Assembly: GCF_020622065.1 (NCBI RefSeq)
Contig: NZ_JAHRYQ010000001.1
Coordinates: 186,001-250,000 of the forward strand
Length of the DNA: 64,000 nt
Direction: 5' to 3'
From: Geothrix sp.
Lineage (GTDB): Bacteria > Acidobacteriota > Holophagae > Holophagales > Holophagaceae
Positions 17,532 to 26,782 of the stretch are shown piece after piece; positions within the stretch are counted from its first letter, which is position 1; every line of letters begins with the position of its first letter. Made by a program: the position numbers and the translations under genes. Below the pieces are notes generated by a model. The model saw nothing but the letters and a program-made list of their open reading frames with translations. It ran no database searches and was not told the DNA's origin.

Positions 17532-19213
17532 GCGGGCCGAGGTTGAAGCCCATCCTGAAGAGGACCTTCGCCTTGGCCATGGGCCTGCTCGCCCTGACGG
17601 CTCCTGCGGCCGCACCGGCGGATAAGCTGACGACGGCCCTGGCCCAGGGCGAGCGCATGTACCGCGAGGGCATCCTCCCCTCCGGCGAACCCATGCAGGC
17701 CGTGGTGAGTGGCGATGTTCCCGTGGCCGGAACCTCCTTCACCTGCGTGAGCTGCCACCTGCGGGGGGGGCTCGGCTCCTGGGAGGGCGGCATCGTCACG
17801 CTCGCCACCAACGGGGCGCGGCTCGCCCAGCCGCGCTACTGGAAATTCCCGAACCTGAGCCCGGAGGAGCGGAAGGAACTGAAGCTGCAGAACCCGCCCG
17901 CCCGGCCCGCCTACACGGACGAGGCGCTGGCCCATGTCCTTCGGACGGGCATCGATCCCGGCGGCCGGGAGCTGCACCCCATCATGCCCCGCTACTACCT
18001 GAAGGACCCTGACATGGCCCTTCTGATCAAGTATCTGCGCTCGCTCTCGGCCCAGTTGTCGCCGGGGGTGGATGCCACCACCATCCGCTTCGCCACGGTC
18101 ATCACGGACGAGGTCCGTCCCGAAGACCAGCAGGCCATGCTCGTGCCCATGAACAACTATGTGGCCCGGCACAACCAGATCTCCAACGGCTTCGGCAACC
18201 GCATGTACCTGGGCGTGGGCGGCAATGAGATGAGCGGCAGCTACCGCAAGCTCGCCCTCTCCGTCTGGCGGCTGACGGGGGCCCCGGACACCTGGACCCG
18301 CCAGTTGGAGGCTTACCTGGCCAAGGAACCGGTCTTCGCCCTCCTGGGCGGAATCTCCTACGGGGACTGGAAGCCCATCCACGCTTTTTGCGAAAGCCAC
18401 CAGCTGCCCTGCCTCTTCCCCCTCACCGACCTGCCGGTGGTGTCCGAGGTCGACTGGTACACCCAGTACTTCTCCAAGGGCTACTACCAGGAAGGCCAGG
18501 CGGCGGCCCGCTACCTCCACGGGCTTGCAGAATCTGCGTCATCCTCGCGGATCCTGCAGATCACCCAGGACGGACCCGAGGCGAAGGCCCTCGCCACCGG
18601 ATTCCGGGAAACCTGGAATGAGCTGGGGCAGGGGCCCACCAAGGAGATCCGGCTGGCGAAGGGCGAGACCCTCAGCCCGGCCGTCCTCCGCAGCCTGGTC
18701 CAACAGGAGAAGCCCACCGTGGTTCTGCTGTGGACCGGCCCGGGCGCCTTCGAGGCGATCGAAAGCCTGGCGGGCCAGTCCGACCGGCCCGGGGCGGTCT
18801 TCATGTCGTCCCGCCTGCTCGGCGCCCAGGTGTACGCCCTGCCGGAACAGGCCCGGGTCTTCACCTGGTTCACCTATCCCTACCGGGATCCGAAGGATGA
18901 ACCCAACGCCTCGAAGTACGCCGATAGCCTGCTGGCGGGCCTGACCCAGCGCCGCCCGGAGACGCGGATCTCCACCCGGACCTACTCGATGATCCAGATC
19001 CTGCGCCAGGGCCTCATGGACATGGACCGGAACTTCTACCGGGACAACTTCATGGATCGCCTCAGCATGCAGCGGGACCAGGTCCTGCCGGACTACCTGC
19101 GCCTCAGCTTCGGCCCCGGCCAGCGCTACGCCTCCAAGGGCTGCTTCATCATGCAGCTCAGCCCCGGCCCCGAGCCGCGACTCATCCGGAAGAGCGAATG
19201 GGTGATTCACTAA
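17528..19213 (+). CDS. Cytochrome c domain fused to a periplasmic ligand-binding domain
   Basis: 561 residues from a GTG start that overlaps the Sco stop. A signal peptide (FALAMGLLALTAPAAAPA) precedes a monoheme cytochrome c domain: CVSCH with Cys 73, Cys 76 and His 77, and a likely axial Met in HPIMPRYYL near residue 153. From about residue 175 the sequence resembles a type I periplasmic binding protein (branched-chain amino-acid-binding LivJ fold), with segments such as VFALLGGISYGDW, GYYQEGQAAARYL, PTVVLLWTGPGAFEAIE and TWFTYPYRDP. Such domains bind small ligands between two lobes. The fusion suggests an electron-transfer protein gated by a ligand or a heme-tagged sensor in the periplasm; this is inference. 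A run of eight G lies at 17763-17770 just after the heme codons. Confidence 0.78.
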   Translation: MSGPRLKPILKRTFALAMGLLALTAPAAAPADKLTTALAQGERMYREGILPSGEPMQAVVSGDVPVAGTSFTCVSCHLRGGLGSWEGGIVTLATNGARLAQPRYWKFPNLSPEERKELKLQNPPARPAYTDEALAHVLRTGIDPGGRELHPIMPRYYLKDPDMALLIKYLRSLSAQLSPGVDATTIRFATVITDEVRPEDQQAMLVPMNNYVARHNQISNGFGNRMYLGVGGNEMSGSYRKLALSVWRLTGAPDTWTRQLEAYLAKEPVFALLGGISYGDWKPIHAFCESHQLPCLFPLTDLPVVSEVDWYTQYFSKGYYQEGQAAARYLHGLAESASSSRILQITQDGPEAKALATGFRETWNELGQGPTKEIRLAKGETLSPAVLRSLVQQEKPTVVLLWTGPGAFEAIESLAGQSDRPGAVFMSSRLLGAQVYALPEQARVFTWFTYPYRDPKDEPNASKYADSLLAGLTQRRPETRISTRTYSMIQILRQGLMDMDRNFYRDNFMDRLSMQRDQVLPDYLRLSFGPGQRYASKGCFIMQLSPGPEPRLIRKSEWVIH

Positions 19214-19276
19214 TCGGAATCCCCGTATGATCTATCCTTCTTCCGTGGTGCTCTCCTTCTTCTGATTGGGGTGTTC

Positions 19277-20902
19277 ATGCGTGCGATCGGGCGCGGGTTG
19301 TGGGCGATGTTCCTTGGCCTGGCCTTGCTCGGGCTGGGGTGCCGTGAAACCGTCGAGCTGCCCACGGGCCTCAGCTACGGCACGAACCCGGCGACCTACA
19401 CTACGGGCACGGCCATCGCGCCGAACACCCCGACCCACGGCGGCGGCGCCATTGATGCCTACTCCGTGAGCCCCGCCCTGCCGGTGGGTCTGGCCCTCGA
19501 CGCCAAGTCGGGGGTGATCACCGGGACGCCCACCGCCGCCACCGCCATCGCCAGCTACACCGTGACGGGGACCAACAGCGCCGGCAGCGCTACGGTGAGC
19601 CTCAGCATCACCGTCAACGACCCCATTCTTCCCATCACCATCACCACCCAGCCGGCGGACCAGTCCATCGTGGTGGGCCAGACAGCCACCTTCACCGTCG
19701 TGGCCGCGGGTACGGGCACCCTCAGCTACCAGTGGCTGAGGAACGCCGTCGCCATTTCCGGCGCCACCTCCGCCTCCTACACCACACCGGCGGCCGTCCT
19801 GGCAGACGATGCCAGCACCTTCAGTGTCCAGGTCTCCGACACCTTTGGCGGCCGCGTCACCAGCAGCTTGGCCAAGCTCACGGTGGTGGCCAAGGGCGGC
19901 CCGGGGACTTCCCTCGTGACGGGCAGCCTGGTCGCACCCCGGGCCTTCCACACGGCCACCCTGCTCGCCAACGGCAAGGTCCTGGTGGTCGGGGGCTACG
20001 ACGGGACCTTCAGCCTCGCCAGCGCGGAGCTGTACGACCCCACCACGGGGACCTTCAAGGCCACCGGGAGCCTCGTCACGCCCCGGCAGTCGCATACGGC
20101 GACCCTGCTCGTCAGCGGCAAGGTCCTGATCAGCGGGGGCAGCAGCTTCGGCACGGCCCTGGCCAGCGCCGAGCTCTACGACCCGGCCACCGGGACCTTC
20201 ACGGCCACGGGCAGCCTGGGGGCGGCCCGATCCGACCACACGGCCACCCTGCTCACAGATGGCCGGGTGCTGGTGGCCTGCGGGCGCAACCTGGGCTCGT
20301 ACCTCGCCACGGCCGAGCTCTATGATCCCGCTGTGGGTACCTTCGCGGCCACGGCCAATGCGCCCCTCGCCAGCCGGGCCACCCACACCGCCACCCTCCT
20401 GGCCAACGGCAAGGTCCTCCTGGCCGGCGGCTTCCGGTCCAGCTCACTGGCGACGGCCGAGCTCTACGACCCCGCCGGCGGGACCTTCACAGCCACGGGC
20501 AGCCTGGCTTCGGCCCGGGCGTACCACACCGCCACCCTGCTGCCGAACGGCAAGGTGCTCATCGTCGGTGGCGCTGCGACGCTCGTCACCGAGCTGTACG
20601 ACCCCGCCACGGGCGCCTTCGCAGCGTCGGGCAACCTGGTCACGGCCCGGGACCACTGGCACACGGCCGTCCTCCTGCCCACGGGCGCGGTCTACATCGC
20701 AGGCGGCGTCGGCGCCGGGTCGCCGGGCGCGGTGCTCTCCGCTGCCGAACTCTTCGATCCGGCCACGGGCCTCTGCATCGCCACGGGCAACCTGACGGCC
20801 CTGCGCGAGGCGCATACGGCCACGGCCCTTCCGGGCGGGAAGGTGCTGGTCGCGGGTGGCGGTGGCTTCGGCTACCTGGCCAGCGCCGAACTCTATTACT
20901 GA
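19277..20902 (+). CDS. Exported lipoprotein with Ig-like and Kelch repeats
   Basis: 541 residues. A signal sequence ends in ALLGLGC, a probable though not perfect lipobox. Residues to about 115 resemble putative Ig domains ([20 protein letters not shown] is the He_PIG type), followed by a second Ig-like domain to about 205 ([15 protein letters not shown]). The rest is a beta-propeller of six to seven Kelch-type units, each with HTATLL.NGKVL..GG, then AELYDP.TGTF. Kelch propellers usually bind proteins or glycans; the partner is unknown. A GTG at 19271 is an alternative start. No operon partner is obvious; the gene follows the cytochrome fusion by 63 bases and may belong to an extracellular electron-transfer group. 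Confidence 0.75.
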   Translation: MRAIGRGLWAMFLGLALLGLGCRETVELPTGLSYGTNPATYTTGTAIAPNTPTHGGGAIDAYSVSPALPVGLALDAKSGVITGTPTAATAIASYTVTGTNSAGSATVSLSITVNDPILPITITTQPADQSIVVGQTATFTVVAAGTGTLSYQWLRNAVAISGATSASYTTPAAVLADDASTFSVQVSDTFGGRVTSSLAKLTVVAKGGPGTSLVTGSLVAPRAFHTATLLANGKVLVVGGYDGTFSLASAELYDPTTGTFKATGSLVTPRQSHTATLLVSGKVLISGGSSFGTALASAELYDPATGTFTATGSLGAARSDHTATLLTDGRVLVACGRNLGSYLATAELYDPAVGTFAATANAPLASRATHTATLLANGKVLLAGGFRSSSLATAELYDPAGGTFTATGSLASARAYHTATLLPNGKVLIVGGAATLVTELYDPATGAFAASGNLVTARDHWHTAVLLPTGAVYIAGGVGAGSPGAVLSAAELFDPATGLCIATGNLTALREAHTATALPGGKVLVAGGGGFGYLASAELYY

Positions 20903-21454
20903 TCCCGGGCCATTCCAGGCCTTCGCAATGACCTTCACGATGAGCGGGTCGCCTTCCCAAGCCGGAGAGTGGGTCTTAGAATTCCCGCGAGCCGCGACGA
21001 TGGCCAGCCGCGTGATCCAGCGAGGAAGCGCACGCAGGGCGATGCGGGACATCGTCCAAGCGCGGTGACGCGGCTGGGCGCGCGGCTGGCCACCGTCCAT
21101 CCGGGCTGGGGCGGCGGACGCCGCCTGGCGTCGTCCGGGGCCCTCGACATGGAACCACCATGCCTGCGGGCCCCCGTCCTAGCCATGCTCGCCCGGCGCT
21201 TCCAGCGCGGCCCGTGCGAATTCTAAGACCCACTCTGGGCAGGTCGGGTCGGGCGACCCGCATTTACATGATTCCTACCCATCCGATGGGGGGAACTCCC
21301 CATAGGTATGAATCCGGTTTCAGCTGAACCTTTCATTCACCTACGACAAATCGTCGCACCCGGCCCGTTTTCAGGGCCGTGAGGGCTGACGGCTCTACCC
21401 GGTCTTCGCCGCTCCGATCTTCCATTCAGTTCCATTTTCCAAGCGAGGTGCACC
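20903..21454. other. 552-base intergenic region without a recognisable gene
   Basis: It holds the inverted-repeat element at 20966-21236 (separate entry) and about 215 bases upstream of the multicopper oxidase. In the latter part a small hairpin (ATGGGG at 21284-21289 with CCCCAT at 21296-21301) and an inverted pair CGGCCC/GGGCCG around 21360-21378 are visible. I see no clear promoter hexamers and no convincing riboswitch. Confidence 0.6.
20966..21236. repeat. Inverted-repeat element of about 270 bp, MITE-like
   Basis: A perfect 19-bp inverted repeat bounds the element: AGAGTGGGTCTTAGAATTC at 20966-20984 and its exact complement at 21218-21236. The inner ends remain partly complementary for another 15 bases. 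Inside, TGGCCAGCCGCG (21001-21012) pairs with CGCGGCTGGCCA (21081-21092), and GACGCC/GGCGTC forms another hairpin near 21117-21132. No transposase frame is present and I see no target-site duplication. It may be a non-autonomous mobile element or a structured RNA. Confidence 0.6.
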
Positions 21455-24400
21455 ATGCTGAAGAGGCTCAACCGTCTGCTGGCGCTCGCCGCGGCCCTGT
21501 TCACGGGGTTCGGCCTGCAGGCTGACACGACCGAGGTGGCCAACCGCACGGCGGCCCCCACCAAGGGCGGCGACAAGAACGCCATCGTCGAGCGGGCCAC
21601 CCGCCGGCGCACCCTGGCCAACGCCCGGGCGGCCGCCGCGGCCCGCACCCAGGCTGCCCTCAAGGCCAAGGGCGGGAAGATCGATCCCCTGGCCCTGGGC
21701 CAAAATCCGCTCAACGCGCTGGCGTCCAAGGGCACCGCGGGCCTGGCCCCCAAGGGTGCGGAGCAGCTGGCCGTTCCCGGCCCCGGCTTCCAGCTGGCGC
21801 AGCCCGACTACATGTTTGGCACCGCCAGCAACTGGCACAACACCAAGCCCATCCACAAGTTCGTGGATACGCTGCCGGGCCTGGGCGCCGCCAATGCCAA
21901 CAACCTGGGGAACTTCATCCCCGTGGCCAAGCCCATCCCCGGCGTCTTCAACGACGGCTCCGACTACTACGAGATCGCCGTCGAGCAGTACACCCAGAAG
22001 CTGCACTCCGAGCTGGACCCCACCCGCCTCCGCGGCTACCGGGACCTGAATCCCTCCGCCGAAAGCACGGCGAACGGGGCCAACAGCTCGAACTACCTCG
22101 GGCCCGTCATCATCGCCAAGCGCGATCGGCCCGTGCGCGTGAAGATGTTCAACCAGCTGCCCACGGGCACCGCAGGTGACCTGTTCATCCCGGTGGATAC
22201 CACCATGATGGGCGCCGGCGTGGGCCCCCTGGGCAACGCCGCCATCGGTACCGGGCTCTACACCCAGAACCGCGCCGAGTTCCATCTCCACGGCGGCCTC
22301 AACCCCTGGATCAGCGACGGCACGCCCCACCAGTGGGTGACTCCCGCCGGGGAAGTCACCAGCTACCCGAAGGGCGCCTCCTTCCAGAATGTGCCCGACA
22401 TGGGCGCCGGCACCCCCGGGGACGGCATCGCCACCTACTACTGGACCAACCAGCAGAGCGGGCGGTTCATGTTCTACCACGACCACTCCTTCGGTCTCAC
22501 CCGCCTGAATGTGTATGCCGGCGAGGCAGCCGGGTACATGATCGTGGACCCGGTGGACGACAAGCTCATCAACGCGGGCGTCATCCCCAGCAACGGCGAT
22601 CCCAATGGCGTCTACCGCTATGGCATCCCCCTCATCATCCAGGACAAGACTTTCGTCAACACCGCCACCCTCGGCACCGTGGGTGTCATGGGCGGCACCG
22701 ATCCCACCTGGGATGTGACCAAGTACGGCGGTGACGGCAGCCTCTGGTATCCCCATGTCTACATGGTCAACCAGAACCCCGCCGATATCTCCGGCGCCAA
22801 CGGCATGGGCCGGTGGGACTACGGTCCGTGGTTCTGGCCCCCGGTGACCGCCGCCGCCGGCCTGCAGCACGGCGCCGAGCCCATTCCGGGTGACCCCAAC
22901 GGCACCGAGTACCCCGGCACGCCCAATCCCTCGCTGGTCCCCGAAGCGTTCATGGATACGCCGGTGATCAACGGCACGCCCTATCCCAAGATCACCGTCC
23001 AGCCCAAGGCCTATCGCTTCCGCATCCTGAATGCCGCCAACGACCGGTTCTGGAACCTGTCCTTCTTCAAGGCGGATGCCTCGGGCACGGAAGTCTCCAT
23101 GGTGCCGGCCGTTCCCCACGATCCGGCCGACCTCACCTGGCCGGCCACCTGGCCCACGGATGGCCGCCTGGGCGGCGTGCCTGATCCCACCACCGCAGGC
23201 CCCTCCCTCATCCAGATCGGTAACGAGAGCGGCTACCTTCCCTCGCCCGTGGTGATCGCCCCGCAGCCCGTCGGCTACAACTACAACCGCCGGGACATCG
23301 TGGTGCTCAATGTGCAGGACAAGGCCCTCTTCCTCGGCCCCGCGGAGCGCGCTGATGTGATCGTGGACTTCTCGGCCTTCGCGGGCCAGAAGCTCATCCT
23401 CTACAACGACTCTCCGGCCCCCGTGCCCGCCTTCGATACGCGCTTCGACTACTACACCGGTTGCCCCGACCAGACCGACACCGGCGGCGCGGCGCCCACC
23501 CTGCCTGGCTTCGGCCCCAACACGCGCACCCTCATGCTGTTCGAGGTGGCCGCGGCCACGCCCGATCCGGCCTTCGACATGGCGGCCCTCAACGCGGCGT
23601 TCCAGTCCACTGCGACCTCCAACAGCGCCTTCGCCGAGTCCCAGCACCTGCCCATCGTGCCCCAGGTCGCCTACAACAGCGCCCTGAACAAGGCCGTGGC
23701 CAAGGATGTCTATGCCCGCATCCAGGATTGGCAGTTCCGCACGCCCTTCCCCTCCATGGAGAACGGCGACCTCATCCAGCCCTACATGGGTTCCAAGGCC
23801 ATCCAGGAGCTGTTCGAACTGGACTACGGCCGCATGAACGCCACCCTCGGCGTGGAAATGCCCTTCACCAACTTCAACATCCAGACCACCATCCCCCTCG
23901 GATATGCGGATCCCGCCACCGAGCAGCTGGTGGACGGCACCACCCAGTACTGGAAGATCACCCACAACGGCGTGGACACCCACCCCGTGCACTTCCATCT
24001 CTTCGATGTGCAGATCGTCAACCGCGTGGGCTGGGACGGCGCTGTGCGCCTGCCGGACGCCAACGAGATCGGTTGGAAGGAAACCGTCAAGATGAACCCG
24101 CTGGAAGACATCGTCGTCGCCTTCCGGCCCCTGTCCCCCCGGCTGCCCTTCGCCCTGCCCAACAGCCTGCGCTCGCCCAATGTCGTCCAGCCGGACAATG
24201 TCAACATCACCGTCACCAACCCGGTGGATGGCAATCCCATCAGCGTGAGCAACGCTGCCAAGGACTTCGGCTGGGAATATGTGTGGCACTGCCACATCCT
24301 CGGCCACGAAGAGAACGACTTCATGCGCCCCATGGTGCTGACCGTCGCCACTTCCACGCCCTCGGCCCCCACCGGACTCACGGCCGCCCTGTCGGCCCCC

Positions 24401-26602
24401 AGCCGGGCTGAGCTCGCCTGGACGGACAACGCCACGGACGAGACCGGATTCTCCATCCAGCGCCGTTCGGGAACCGATCCCTTCGTCACCATCGCCACCG
24501 CCGTTCCCAATGTGAGGAGCTACAGCGACCTCACCGTGGTGCCCGGCACGCTCTACGACTACCAGGTCATCGCCTACAACCAGGCGGGCGACTCCGCCCC
24601 GTCCAACATCGCCGGGGTCAACACCCCGAGCACGGTCCAGATTTCCGGCACCGTCTTCACCTTCGACGGCGTCAGCAACCTGCCCAAGGCTGGTGTGCTG
24701 CTCACCTTCGCCAGTGCCGGCGTCACCACGACGACCGCCACCACCGATGCCGCAGGCGCCTACACCGTGGCCGTCCCCTATGCCTGGACCGGCACCATCA
24801 CGCCGGCGCTCGCGGGCTTCGCCTTCACCCCCGCCAGCCGCACCTACGCTGCCCTCAACGCCAACCAGACGGGCCAGGACTTCCAGGCCCGTGCCGTGGC
24901 CACCCTCAGCGGCACTGTGACCGTCGGCGGTCTGCCCCTGGCCGGCGCCACCGTCACCCTCAGCAACGCGGGCGGCTCCGCCGTCACCAATGCCCTCGGG
25001 GCTTACTCCGCCGTCGTCAACAGCGGTTGGACCGGCACCGCCACCGTCACCCTGGCCGGCTACATCTTCGCTCCGGCTTCCCGCACCTACACCAATGTCG
25101 TGACCGACCAGGCGGCCCAGGATTACGCGGCCACGGCCGTGGTGGCCATTTCCGGCACCATCGCCAATGGCGCCACCCCGGTGGCGGGCGTCACCCTCAC
25201 GGCCAGCACCGGCTCCACCGTCACCACCGATGCCGCCGGCAACTACACGATGATCCTGCCCTCGCCTTTCACCGGCACGATCACGCCCTCCAAGCTGGAC
25301 TTCGCCTTCACCCCGGCCTCGCGCTCCTATGCCGCGGTCACCGTGGACCAGACCGTCCAGAACTACAACGCCGCCGCCATCGTCACGCTCTCCGGGACGG
25401 TCACCAACGGCGCCACCGGCCTCGCCGGGGTCACCCTCACCGCCAGCACCGGCCAGACCGCCATCACGGACGCCGCCGGCAGCTACACCCTCACCCTGCC
25501 GTCCCCCTTCAGCGGGACGCTGACACCCTCGATCGCCGGCTTCATCTTCACCCCGGCCTCTCGGACCTACGCCGCCACCGTGGTGGATCAGACGGCCCAG
25601 AACTTTGCCGCCACCGCCGTAATCACCGTCTCGGGCCAGGTCACCCTCAATGCGGTGGGCCTCTCCGGTGCGACCATCACCTTCAGCACGGGCCAGACGG
25701 TCGCCACGGATGCCAATGGCAATTACGCCGTGGTCGTCGCTTCGCCCTACACCGGCACCATCACGGCCGCCAAGGCGGGCTACTTCCTGACTCCGCTGTC
25801 CCTGAACCTGGTGGGCAGCACCGTGAATCAGCCCAACCAGAACTTCACGGCCGTCAACGCCATCGCGGTCTACGGCCTCGTCACCACCAACGCCGTGCCG
25901 CCCGTGCCTCTGGCCGGCGTCACCATGACCTTCAGCAACGGCGCCGGCACAGCCGTTACGGATGTCAACGGCCTCTACACGCACTATGTCCCCTCTGGCT
26001 GGAGCGGATCCGTCACGCCGTCCCTGGTGGGCTGGGTCTTCTCTCCTGGCCAGCGGAACCTGACCAATGTCACTGCCAGCCCTGCGGGCCAGAACTTCAC
26101 CGCAGGCCAGACCTTCCTGGTATCCGGCGCCATCACTTCCAATGGCACGGGCCTGGCCGGTGTGCGAGTGGCCCTCAGCAACGGTGGTAGCGCAGTCAAC
26201 ACGGATGCCACCGGTGCCTACAGCCTCTATGTCCGGGCCGGTTGGACGGGCACCATCACGCCCACCCTGCGCGGCTACTCGTTCAGCCCCGCTTCCGTGA
26301 CCGTCAGCACGCCATTGGCGGCCGCCCTGAGCCAGAACTTCACCACGATCCAGTCCATCTCCGGACGGGCGAGGATCCAGGTCAACGGACAGAATGTCGG
26401 ACTTCCCGGCGTGACCATCACCCTCAGCACGGGTGGCTCCACGGTCACGGATGCCAATGGCAACTTCACGCTCCAGGTCCCCACCGGTTGGACCGGAAGC
26501 CTCTCGGCTTCGGATGGCGGCATGCATGTCTGGACGCCCGCGACCTTCAGCTACACCAACCTGATCACCAATGTGACCGGGCTGAGGTTCAACGGACAGT
26601 AA
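21455..26602 (+). CDS. Large secreted multicopper oxidase with FN3 and repeat domains (OmpB-like)
   Basis: 1,715 residues. A signal peptide (LLALAAALFTGFGLQA) and a basic Ala-rich stretch precede the multicopper oxidase core. All four copper motifs are intact: HLHGG at residues 277-281, YHDHSFG with His 342 and 344, HPVHFH at 843-848, and WHCHILGHE with His 945, 947 and 951 and the axial Met near 957. A fibronectin type III domain follows (about 968-1056, ending near NIAGVNTPST). The last 650 residues form eight repeats of about 82 residues, each with an ISGTV start, a TDA.G.Y.V core and an FTPASRTY.....Q.F end, like carboxypeptidase-regulatory/SD-repeat domains. OmpB of Geobacter, a multicopper protein needed for Fe(III) oxide reduction, also carries an FN3 domain. 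Extracellular metal or phenol oxidation is alternative. Confidence 0.88.
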   Translation: MLKRLNRLLALAAALFTGFGLQADTTEVANRTAAPTKGGDKNAIVERATRRRTLANARAAAAARTQAALKAKGGKIDPLALGQNPLNALASKGTAGLAPKGAEQLAVPGPGFQLAQPDYMFGTASNWHNTKPIHKFVDTLPGLGAANANNLGNFIPVAKPIPGVFNDGSDYYEIAVEQYTQKLHSELDPTRLRGYRDLNPSAESTANGANSSNYLGPVIIAKRDRPVRVKMFNQLPTGTAGDLFIPVDTTMMGAGVGPLGNAAIGTGLYTQNRAEFHLHGGLNPWISDGTPHQWVTPAGEVTSYPKGASFQNVPDMGAGTPGDGIATYYWTNQQSGRFMFYHDHSFGLTRLNVYAGEAAGYMIVDPVDDKLINAGVIPSNGDPNGVYRYGIPLIIQDKTFVNTATLGTVGVMGGTDPTWDVTKYGGDGSLWYPHVYMVNQNPADISGANGMGRWDYGPWFWPPVTAAAGLQHGAEPIPGDPNGTEYPGTPNPSLVPEAFMDTPVINGTPYPKITVQPKAYRFRILNAANDRFWNLSFFKADASGTEVSMVPAVPHDPADLTWPATWPTDGRLGGVPDPTTAGPSLIQIGNESGYLPSPVVIAPQPVGYNYNRRDIVVLNVQDKALFLGPAERADVIVDFSAFAGQKLILYNDSPAPVPAFDTRFDYYTGCPDQTDTGGAAPTLPGFGPNTRTLMLFEVAAATPDPAFDMAALNAAFQSTATSNSAFAESQHLPIVPQVAYNSALNKAVAKDVYARIQDWQFRTPFPSMENGDLIQPYMGSKAIQELFELDYGRMNATLGVEMPFTNFNIQTTIPLGYADPATEQLVDGTTQYWKITHNGVDTHPVHFHLFDVQIVNRVGWDGAVRLPDANEIGWKETVKMNPLEDIVVAFRPLSPRLPFALPNSLRSPNVVQPDNVNITVTNPVDGNPISVSNAAKDFGWEYVWHCHILGHEENDFMRPMVLTVATSTPSAPTGLTAALSAPSRAELAWTDNATDETGFSIQRRSGTDPFVTIATAVPNVRSYSDLTVVPGTLYDYQVIAYNQAGDSAPSNIAGVNTPSTVQISGTVFTFDGVSNLPKAGVLLTFASAGVTTTTATTDAAGAYTVAVPYAWTGTITPALAGFAFTPASRTYAALNANQTGQDFQARAVATLSGTVTVGGLPLAGATVTLSNAGGSAVTNALGAYSAVVNSGWTGTATVTLAGYIFAPASRTYTNVVTDQAAQDYAATAVVAISGTIANGATPVAGVTLTASTGSTVTTDAAGNYTMILPSPFTGTITPSKLDFAFTPASRSYAAVTVDQTVQNYNAAAIVTLSGTVTNGATGLAGVTLTASTGQTAITDAAGSYTLTLPSPFSGTLTPSIAGFIFTPASRTYAATVVDQTAQNFAATAVITVSGQVTLNAVGLSGATITFSTGQTVATDANGNYAVVVASPYTGTITAAKAGYFLTPLSLNLVGSTVNQPNQNFTAVNAIAVYGLVTTNAVPPVPLAGVTMTFSNGAGTAVTDVNGLYTHYVPSGWSGSVTPSLVGWVFSPGQRNLTNVTASPAGQNFTAGQTFLVSGAITSNGTGLAGVRVALSNGGSAVNTDATGAYSLYVRAGWTGTITPTLRGYSFSPASVTVSTPLAAALSQNFTTIQSISGRARIQVNGQNVGLPGVTITLSTGGSTVTDANGNFTLQVPTGWTGSLSASDGGMHVWTPATFSYTNLITNVTGLRFNGQ

Positions 26603-26610
26603 CCCGTTCC

Positions 26611-26636
26611 CCCCGGGCGGAGCGATCCGCCCGGGG
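26611..26636 (+). other. Perfect hairpin just after the multicopper oxidase gene
   Basis: An 11-base stem, CCCCGGGCGGA at 26611-26621 with TCCGCCCGGGG at 26626-26636, encloses a GCGA loop. No T-run follows, so it may protect the transcript end or act together with the terminator 45 bases downstream. Confidence 0.55.
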
Positions 26637-26681
26637 ACTGCGGTTCCAGTACCCAACCTGCTTGATGGCATCAAACCACGG

Positions 26682-26716
26682 ATGGGGAAGGGAGCGATTC
26701 CTTCCCCATTTTTTTG
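26682..26716 (+). terminator. Intrinsic terminator after the multicopper oxidase gene
   Basis: A 12-base stem (26682-26693 with 26698-26709, one G-T pair) with a GCGA loop is followed by seven further T. It separates the oxidase transcript from the next lipoprotein gene. Confidence 0.88.
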
Positions 26717-26782
26717 CATCACGACCTTCAAATCATGGATTTCCCTCGGGATGATCGCAGCCCGGGGCCCAGGGAGTCGCCC

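Noticed and set aside
21237-21454. A riboswitch upstream of the multicopper oxidase
   Set aside because: Only short hairpins are visible and no known aptamer consensus could be recognised.
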